This document shows positions 59,712 through 64,000 of a stretch of 64,000 bases of DNA, piece after piece (position 1 is the stretch's first letter; every line of letters starts with the position of its first letter). A program made the position numbers and the translations under genes. This DNA comes from Verrucomicrobiota bacterium (lineage in GTDB: Bacteria > Verrucomicrobiota > Verrucomicrobiia > Limisphaerales > CAIMTB01), in assembly GCA_963205105.1 (NCBI GenBank), contig CAUJJW010000364.1:1-64000 (forward strand), given 5' to 3'. The notes beneath the pieces were generated by a model that saw nothing but the letters and a program-made list of their open reading frames with translations, did no database searches and was not told the origin of the DNA.

Positions 59712-60461
59712 ATGGTCTCGCCGTCCCCCGCGGCTTCCCCCTACGACTGTCGCCCGCCAGCACCCGTGAATTCCCGCGTCGAACCTTTTGGCCCGAATGC
59801 CCTGCTGGTCCGATTCCAAAACCCGGACCCCGACGCCGCTTTTTTGCTCATCCAGGCGCTCCTGCGGAACCTTGAAACCCATCCGCTTACGGGTCTGATC
59901 GAGACCACCCCCGGCTTTCATACCCTGCTGTTCGAGTTTGACCCGGGCCATCGGCCCCCGCCCGACGCGTTGGCCAGCCTTCTGGATCAGCTGCCGGCCC
60001 CCACCCCGTCCCCCCCCACCCGGCGGCGGGTCGTCGATATCCCCGTCACCTACGACGGACCGGACCTGGACCGGGTCGCCGCCCAACGCGGGCTGTCCCC
60101 ACAGGAGGTTGTCGTGCTTCATTCGGCGCCAGTTTATCGCGTGCAAATGCTGGGGTTCTCTCCCGGCTTCCCCTACCTGGCCGGCCTTGACCCGAAATTG
60201 CATGTGCCTCGCATGGCCACCCCGCGGCCCAAAGTACCCGCCGGGTCCGTGGCCATCGGAGGCGAACACACCGGCATCTACCCGGTCGCAACCGCCGGCG
60301 GATGGCACCTGATCGGACGCACCTCATTGACCCTGATGGATCTGGATCGGGCTGCCCGCGAAGATCCCGACGCTTTTCTCTTACACCCTGGGGATGGGGT
60401 TCGTTTTGTGCCCGTGACTTCATCCCCGCAACCGTCGGCGCCCCCACCAGCAACGCAGTAA
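59712..60461 (+). CDS. pxpB: 5-oxoprolinase subunit B (KipI-like)
   Basis: The 249-residue protein starts at ATG 59712; upstream frame is antisense to the neighbouring gene. It matches PxpB/Kip[27 protein letters not shown], then [16 protein letters not shown] and [20 protein letters not shown] followed by GWHLIGRT. PxpB and PxpC form the part of the bacterial ATP-dependent 5-oxoprolinase that phosphorylates pyroglutamate; PxpA finishes the hydrolysis to glutamate. First of three genes: pxpC starts 15 bp downstream. Confidence 0.92.
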   Translation: MVSPSPAASPYDCRPPAPVNSRVEPFGPNALLVRFQNPDPDAAFLLIQALLRNLETHPLTGLIETTPGFHTLLFEFDPGHRPPPDALASLLDQLPAPTPSPPTRRRVVDIPVTYDGPDLDRVAAQRGLSPQEVVVLHSAPVYRVQMLGFSPGFPYLAGLDPKLHVPRMATPRPKVPAGSVAIGGEHTGIYPVATAGGWHLIGRTSLTLMDLDRAAREDPDAFLLHPGDGVRFVPVTSSPQPSAPPPATQ

Positions 60462-60476
60462 GAGAGAGCCAATGGC

Positions 60477-61343
60477 ATGACCCGGCCGATCCTGGAAATC
60501 GTCGACCTTGGCATGGGCGTGTCGTTTCAAGATGGGGGACGACGCGGGTGGAAACGCTTCGGTGTCCCGCCAGGAGGCGCGCTGGACGATCACGCGTGTC
60601 GGTGGGCGAATCGCCTCCTGGGCGACGCGGAGGATCTGCCTGTGTTGGAAATCTTGCTGATGGGTGCCCGGTTCAGGGCGCTGGAGAGCGTGGAAATCGC
60701 GATCACCGGCGCCGCGGTCAGCGGCAGCGCCGAGCGGTGGCAGACTCGCCGGCTCGAAGCCGAGGAGATCCTGACATTCGGGCAGCCCTCCCATGGCGTC
60801 TGGAGCTATCTGGCCTGCGCCGGCGGGTTTGAGGCCCCGCGCTGGTTCGGCAGTGTGAGCACCTTTCCCCGCGGCGGATTGGGCCGTCCCCTGGCCCGCG
60901 GCGACTTTCTCCATGCCTCGGGATTTCCGACCACGCCGAGTTCATCCTCCATCGGTACCCGTTGGGTGCAACCCAGTGAACGACGGGATTATCGGGACCC
61001 CGGCATGCTCCGGGTCTGGAAGGGGCCTCAGTGGGAGAGTTTCGACGCCTCCACCCGTGCCACCTTCTTTCAGGCTCGCTGGGAAATCAGCGCCCAAAGC
61101 GATCGGACCGGCTACCGATTGGTTGGCCCAACCTTGACCACGCCGTCCGCAGGCATCCCGAGCGAACCAGTACTTCCCGGGTCCATTCAGGTGCCTCCCA
61201 ACGGTCAGCCCATCCTCACGATGCGGGACGGACCCACCGTTGGCGGGTATCCGAAGCTCGGCCTGCTGGATCCCCTGGATCTGTCTCGGCTTGCCCAGTG
61301 TCGCCCCGGCCAATCGGTCCAATTCCAACCCGTCGACAGATGA
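60477..61343 (+). CDS. pxpC: 5-oxoprolinase subunit C (KipA-like)
   Basis: A 288-residue protein of the biotin-dependent carboxylase-like/KipA family. Motifs are VSFQDGGRRGWKRFGVPPGG (about 16-35), WANRLLGD, SYLACAGGFEAPRWFGS, DRTGYRL and MRDGPTVGGYPKLGLL near the end. It is the partner of PxpB. Its stop overlaps the pxpA start by 3 bp (ATGA), implying coupled translation. Confidence 0.92.
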   Translation: MTRPILEIVDLGMGVSFQDGGRRGWKRFGVPPGGALDDHACRWANRLLGDAEDLPVLEILLMGARFRALESVEIAITGAAVSGSAERWQTRRLEAEEILTFGQPSHGVWSYLACAGGFEAPRWFGSVSTFPRGGLGRPLARGDFLHASGFPTTPSSSSIGTRWVQPSERRDYRDPGMLRVWKGPQWESFDASTRATFFQARWEISAQSDRTGYRLVGPTLTTPSAGIPSEPVLPGSIQVPPNGQPILTMRDGPTVGGYPKLGLLDPLDLSRLAQCRPGQSVQFQPVDR

Positions 61344-62092
61344 CTCTGCTCCCCATCAACTGCGATCTCGGCGAGGGGGAGAGCCTCGAACAGACCCGAT
61401 CTCTGATGGGCTGGATCGACTGGGCCAACATCGCGTGTGGGGGACATGCGGGCGACGACGCCAGCCTCGCCCGCTGCCTCCAACTGGCCCAGGAAAACGG
61501 CGTCAAAGCCGGTGCGCATCCAGGAATCCCCGACCGCATCCATTTCGGCCGCAACGACTCTCGCCAGCCAAACGTCTCGGATTTGGTCGTCTGGCTGGAA
61601 GACCAGGTGGGGAGTTTTGCCTCGAAAGCGCGCGAACTTGGGATCCCGTTCCACCATATCAAGCTCCATGGCGCGTTGTATCACCAGGTCGACCGCGAGC
61701 CGGACCTGGGACATGCCTATCTCCAAACTGTGTCCCGGCTTTGGCCCGGAGTGGCCGTTGTGGTCCGGGACGGGGGAGGGACGGCGTCGTTGGCCGGCAA
61801 GTATCCGTTAACCCTTCGACGTGAAGCATTTCTGGATCGCGCCTACCGCCCGAATGGCGAGTTGATGCCGCGAGCCGAACCCGGCGCCATCCTGGAGGAT
61901 CCCGAAGCCGTTCTGCAGCGGATCCGGGAGTTCCAGGAACGGGGCGGATGGCGATCATGCGATGATTTCTGGATTTACCTCGATCCGGACACCTTCTGCG
62001 TTCACGGTGACACGCCTCAGGCCGCGGCCATGTTGGCGCGGCTGCGGTCGGTTCATCCGAAGGCGATCTCGGACGGAGATCCCGGTGGGTGA
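61340..62092 (+). CDS. pxpA: 5-oxoprolinase subunit A (LamB/YcsF family)
   Basis: The ATG at 61340 overlaps the pxpC stop; a longer frame beginning at 61031 is only a shadow of pxpC. The 250-residue LamB/YcsF protein has INCDLGEG (6-13, metal-binding Asp), NIACGGHAGD, GAHPGIPD and LKLHGALYHQ-type blocks (here IKLHGALYHQ), and CVHGDTPQA near the end. It hydrolyses the activated 5-oxoproline intermediate. Together, pxpBCA recycle or use pyroglutamate. Confidence 0.93.
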   Translation: MTLLPINCDLGEGESLEQTRSLMGWIDWANIACGGHAGDDASLARCLQLAQENGVKAGAHPGIPDRIHFGRNDSRQPNVSDLVVWLEDQVGSFASKARELGIPFHHIKLHGALYHQVDREPDLGHAYLQTVSRLWPGVAVVVRDGGGTASLAGKYPLTLRREAFLDRAYRPNGELMPRAEPGAILEDPEAVLQRIREFQERGGWRSCDDFWIYLDPDTFCVHGDTPQAAAMLARLRSVHPKAISDGDPGG

Positions 62093-62328
62093 CCCGGTGA
62101 TAAACAAGCAACGACGTGGTGCCCAAGGCATCGCTCGGCGATCAGGCCACGGCCCGCTCAAGCGGTCCCAGGTGATTCCGAGCAAGTCCGGGCGCCCGAG
62201 GTGGCTGGTTGCGATGGAAGACGTTCGATGGTGTGCAAATCGGGAAAGAGTGATCCTTCCCAAAATACGCCATTGACAGTCTTCGAGAGAATCGCACACA
62301 GTCCCTCCCCTTTTTCGGGATAGATTTT
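62093..62328. other. Intergenic region upstream of rplU
   Basis: No gene is seen in this 236-bp gap. A perfect TTGACA hexamer occurs at 62273-62278, 52 bp before the rplU ATG. The hexamer 17 bp downstream (ACACAG) is a poor -10, so I record it only as a possible promoter element. Confidence 0.35.
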
Positions 62329-62640
62329 ATGTATGCGGTTCTAGAGACAGGCGGGAAGCAGTATCGCGTCGCCGCCGGCGATAAGGTTGAAATCGAACGC
62401 GTCAGCGTCGATGTCGGCCAGCCGGTGACATTTGATCGCGTGCTGCTCGTTAACCGGGACGGACAACTCAGCGTCGGCGCTCCAGTCGTCGACGGCGCTA
62501 AGGTTGTCGCCGATGTTTTGGAACATAAACGCGGCGACAAGGTCGTCATCTGGAAGATGAAGCGCCGCAAGGGGTACCACAAGAAGCAGGGACATCGCCA
62601 GGAGCTGACCGTCGTTCAGGTCAAAGAGATCCAGGCTTAA
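62329..62640 (+). CDS. rplU: 50S ribosomal protein L21
   Basis: A 103-residue protein matching L21 over its full length: MYAVLETGGKQYRVAAGDKV, then RVLLVNRDGQLSVGAPVVDG and the C-terminal KRRKGYHKKQGHRQ. L21 binds 23S rRNA and stabilises the large subunit. It leads the conserved rplU-rpmA-obgE order. Confidence 0.97.
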   Translation: MYAVLETGGKQYRVAAGDKVEIERVSVDVGQPVTFDRVLLVNRDGQLSVGAPVVDGAKVVADVLEHKRGDKVVIWKMKRRKGYHKKQGHRQELTVVQVKEIQA

Positions 62641-62680
62641 TCCCCGTTCCGAATCCCCCCATCTGCACGCGAGGTGATTT

Positions 62681-62953
62681 ATGGCACATAAGAAAGGTCA
62701 AGGCAGCTCCCGTAACGGGCGCGACAGCCACAGCAAACGCCTGGGCGTCAAGCGCTTCGGCGGCGAACTCGTCTCAGCTGGCACGATCATCGTCCGCCAG
62801 CGGGGCAGCAAATTCAACGCAGGCAAGAACGTCGGAGTCGGCCGCGACTGGACGCTCTACGCCCTTGCCGATGGCCGGGTGAAATTCGACACCCACCTCC
62901 GCCGCGTGAATATCGTGCCGGACGCCACCGTTGCCGCAGCGGCCCAAAACTGA
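62681..62953 (+). CDS. rpmA: 50S ribosomal protein L27
   Basis: A 90-residue L27 protein: [47 protein letters not shown] and [15 protein letters not shown]. The N-terminus starts directly with the mature form, with no cleavable Firmicutes-type extension. A good Shine-Dalgarno (GAGGTGA) lies just before the ATG. It contacts the peptidyl-transferase centre. Starts 40 bp after rplU. Confidence 0.97.
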   Translation: MAHKKGQGSSRNGRDSHSKRLGVKRFGGELVSAGTIIVRQRGSKFNAGKNVGVGRDWTLYALADGRVKFDTHLRRVNIVPDATVAAAAQN

Positions 62954-62991
62954 CTCCTCTCCCGCCGGCTTTGAGCCGGAATCGCTCTCAG

Positions 62992-63019
62992 GGCGAGGCT
63001 CAAGGCCTCGCCTTTTTTT
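62992..63019 (+). terminator. Intrinsic terminator between rpmA and obgE
   Basis: GGCGAGGC (62992-62999), loop TCAAG, GCCTCGCC (63005-63012), then seven T. This is an 8-bp perfect GC-rich stem with a T-run, a textbook rho-independent terminator. It ends only 9 bp before the obgE ATG, so it may act as an attenuator for obgE rather than a simple end. A second small hairpin, CCGGC TTTGA GCCGG, lies at about 62965-62979. Confidence 0.85.
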
Positions 63020-63028
63020 CTTCATCCG

Positions 63029-64000
63029 ATGTTTGTCGACGAGGTCAAGGTGTTCGCCCGCGCTGGGCATGGAGGCAAAGGCTGCGTGGCCTTCCGCCGT
63101 GAGGCCTACCGCCCCAAAGGCGGCCCCGAAGGCGGCAATGGTGGTCGCGGAGGTGACGTGATTCTCGAGGCCGATCACGACCTCAACAACCTCGTCGCCC
63201 AGTTCTACCAACCCAGGCTGCTCGCCCAAAACGGCGAGTTCGGCATGGGGAAAGGCATGGATGGCCACGCCGGCAAGGACCTCATCGTCAAGGTCCCCTG
63301 CGGCACCGTCGTGTGGCGCATTCCCCCACCTCCTTCCGCCACCCCTGCCCCCGGTGAAACCGATCCCGATGCGGACGCCGAGGACGATGATGCCGAGGAC
63401 CTTCCCGAAGGTTCACGCCCCTTGCTGATGTCGGCAGGGCACCACCGACCCGTCATCCGCCATGCCGGGGGCATCCGAGCCCTGGAAATCGACCTGGATT
63501 CCGATGATTCCTCCTCGCCCAGCGAGTCCGAGGATCGGGAACTGGTCGCGGACCTGACCGAGCATGGCCAGCGCTTTGTCCTGTGCAAGGGCGGTCGCGG
63601 CGGACTCGGGAATCGAAATTTTGCCAATTCCGTCCGGCAAACGCCGCGGTTTGCCCAGCCCGGCGAGGCGGGCCAGGAAGGTGCCTTTCTGTTCGAACTG
63701 CGGCTGATCGCCGACGTCGGACTGGTGGGATACCCCAATGCCGGCAAATCCACCCTGCTGTCGGCGATTTCGAAGGCCCGGCCGAAGATCGCTCCGTACC
63801 CCTTCACCACCCTCACCCCCCAGGTCGGAATCGTCGATTATCCCGACTTCCGCCGGATCGTGGTGTGCGACGTCCCGGGTCTGATCGAGGGCGCCAGCCG
63901 TAATGTCGGGCTCGGACACGCTTTCCTGCGCCACATCCAACGGTGTTCCGTGATGGTGGTGGTGGTCGATATGGCCGGCACGGATGGCCGAAAGCCCTGG
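63029..64000 (+). CDS. obgE: GTPase ObgE/CgtA, 3' end beyond window, with acidic insertion
   Basis: 324 codons are visible; the gene runs off the window edge. The Obg domain is clear: [35 protein letters not shown] and [15 protein letters not shown]. Between CGTVV (91-95) and [11 protein letters not shown] (171-181), where other Obg proteins have about 8 residues, there is an insertion of about 65-70 residues (97-168) with runs of Asp/Glu and Ser. The GTPase domain has P-loop GYPNAGKS (234-241), switch PFTTLTP and G3 DVPG. Obg is an essential ribosome-assembly and stress GTPase. Only 9 bp of unstructured leader and no Shine-Dalgarno precede the ATG. Confidence 0.95.
   Translation, partial: MFVDEVKVFARAGHGGKGCVAFRREAYRPKGGPEGGNGGRGGDVILEADHDLNNLVAQFYQPRLLAQNGEFGMGKGMDGHAGKDLIVKVPCGTVVWRIPPPPSATPAPGETDPDADAEDDDAEDLPEGSRPLLMSAGHHRPVIRHAGGIRALEIDLDSDDSSSPSESEDRELVADLTEHGQRFVLCKGGRGGLGNRNFANSVRQTPRFAQPGEAGQEGAFLFELRLIADVGLVGYPNAGKSTLLSAISKARPKIAPYPFTTLTPQVGIVDYPDFRRIVVCDVPGLIEGASRNVGLGHAFLRHIQRCSVMVVVVDMAGTDGRKPW

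Noticed and set aside
61031-61339. N-terminal extension of PxpA
   Set aside because: It overlaps pxpC in another frame; the LamB/YcsF homology and ATGA coupling begin at 61340.
62273-62301. Sigma-70 promoter for rplU
   Set aside because: TTGACA is perfect, but the hexamer at the right spacing (ACACAG) is a poor -10; recorded only as a possibility.
1-64000. CRISPR arrays, rRNA genes, complete IS elements or prophage
   Set aside because: No regularly spaced repeat array, rRNA sequence, transposase or phage structural gene set was seen on either strand.

Overview
This is a GC-rich chromosomal window whose contents point to a Verrucomicrobiota bacterium, most likely of the Limisphaerales/Pedosphaera type. 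The signs are seven secreted sulfatases, a degenerate VPDSG-CTERM tail and PEP-CTERM-like tails, secreted proteins with the 'vqaSsDL..W..l..RFFR' module common in that phylum, a DUF3300/DUF2950 pair, WD40-coupled signalling proteins of the Planctomycetes-Verrucomicrobia type, and many short dispersed repeats. The taxon is inferred from gene content only; there is no rRNA gene.

Layout. 0.1-3.9 kb (minus): DUF3300, DUF2950 and a sulfatase. 4.0-4.4 kb: an expanded 9-bp tandem repeat. 4.4-9.4 kb (plus): a DevB/DevC/DevA-type ABC exporter whose ATPase carries a C-terminal GAF domain, then a PQQ-type beta-propeller. 9.5-20.4 kb (minus): a SHOCT lipoprotein, three sulfatases, a DTW tRNA-modification enzyme with an exonuclease-like tail, a glycosidase-SGNH esterase fusion and a Gfo/Idh/MocA oxidoreductase. 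This looks like a degradation locus for a sulfated, acetylated polysaccharide. 20.4-21.2 kb: a second copy of the dispersed repeat and an internally deleted hrpB relic. 21.2-31.9 kb: a secreted protein, an AraC regulator, then three tandem sulfatases and aquaporin Z. 31.9-34.5 kb: intact HrpB-type helicase.

34.5-35.6 kb is a gene graveyard: a VPDSG-CTERM tail, dispersed repeats, and an ECF sigma-factor head fused by deletion to the tail of a WD40 kinase. 35.8-41.8 kb (minus) is a tightly spaced run of six unrecognised genes. 42.0-46.5 kb: a WD40-histidine kinase, a single-domain globin and a LuxR-type response regulator.

46.6-52.4 kb is the most unusual part. An intact tRNA-Sec gene (selC) at 52.3 kb is followed on its 3' side by two partial selC 3' copies at 51.1 and 46.6 kb. 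This is the pattern left by two integrations, or accretion, at selC. The islands hold a MazF-type toxin-antitoxin pair, a large S74-chaperone surface protein, PEP-CTERM and wHTH relics, and an integron attC-like site with small membrane-protein cassettes. No integrase is visible.

52.4-64 kb returns to core-like content: MoxR ATPase, a secreted protein, an RluA-type pseudouridine synthase, an ECF sigma/anti-sigma pair, a spondin-domain protein, the 5-oxoprolinase operon pxpBCA, and rplU-rpmA-obgE. ObgE is cut by the window end and carries a large acidic insertion in its Obg domain.
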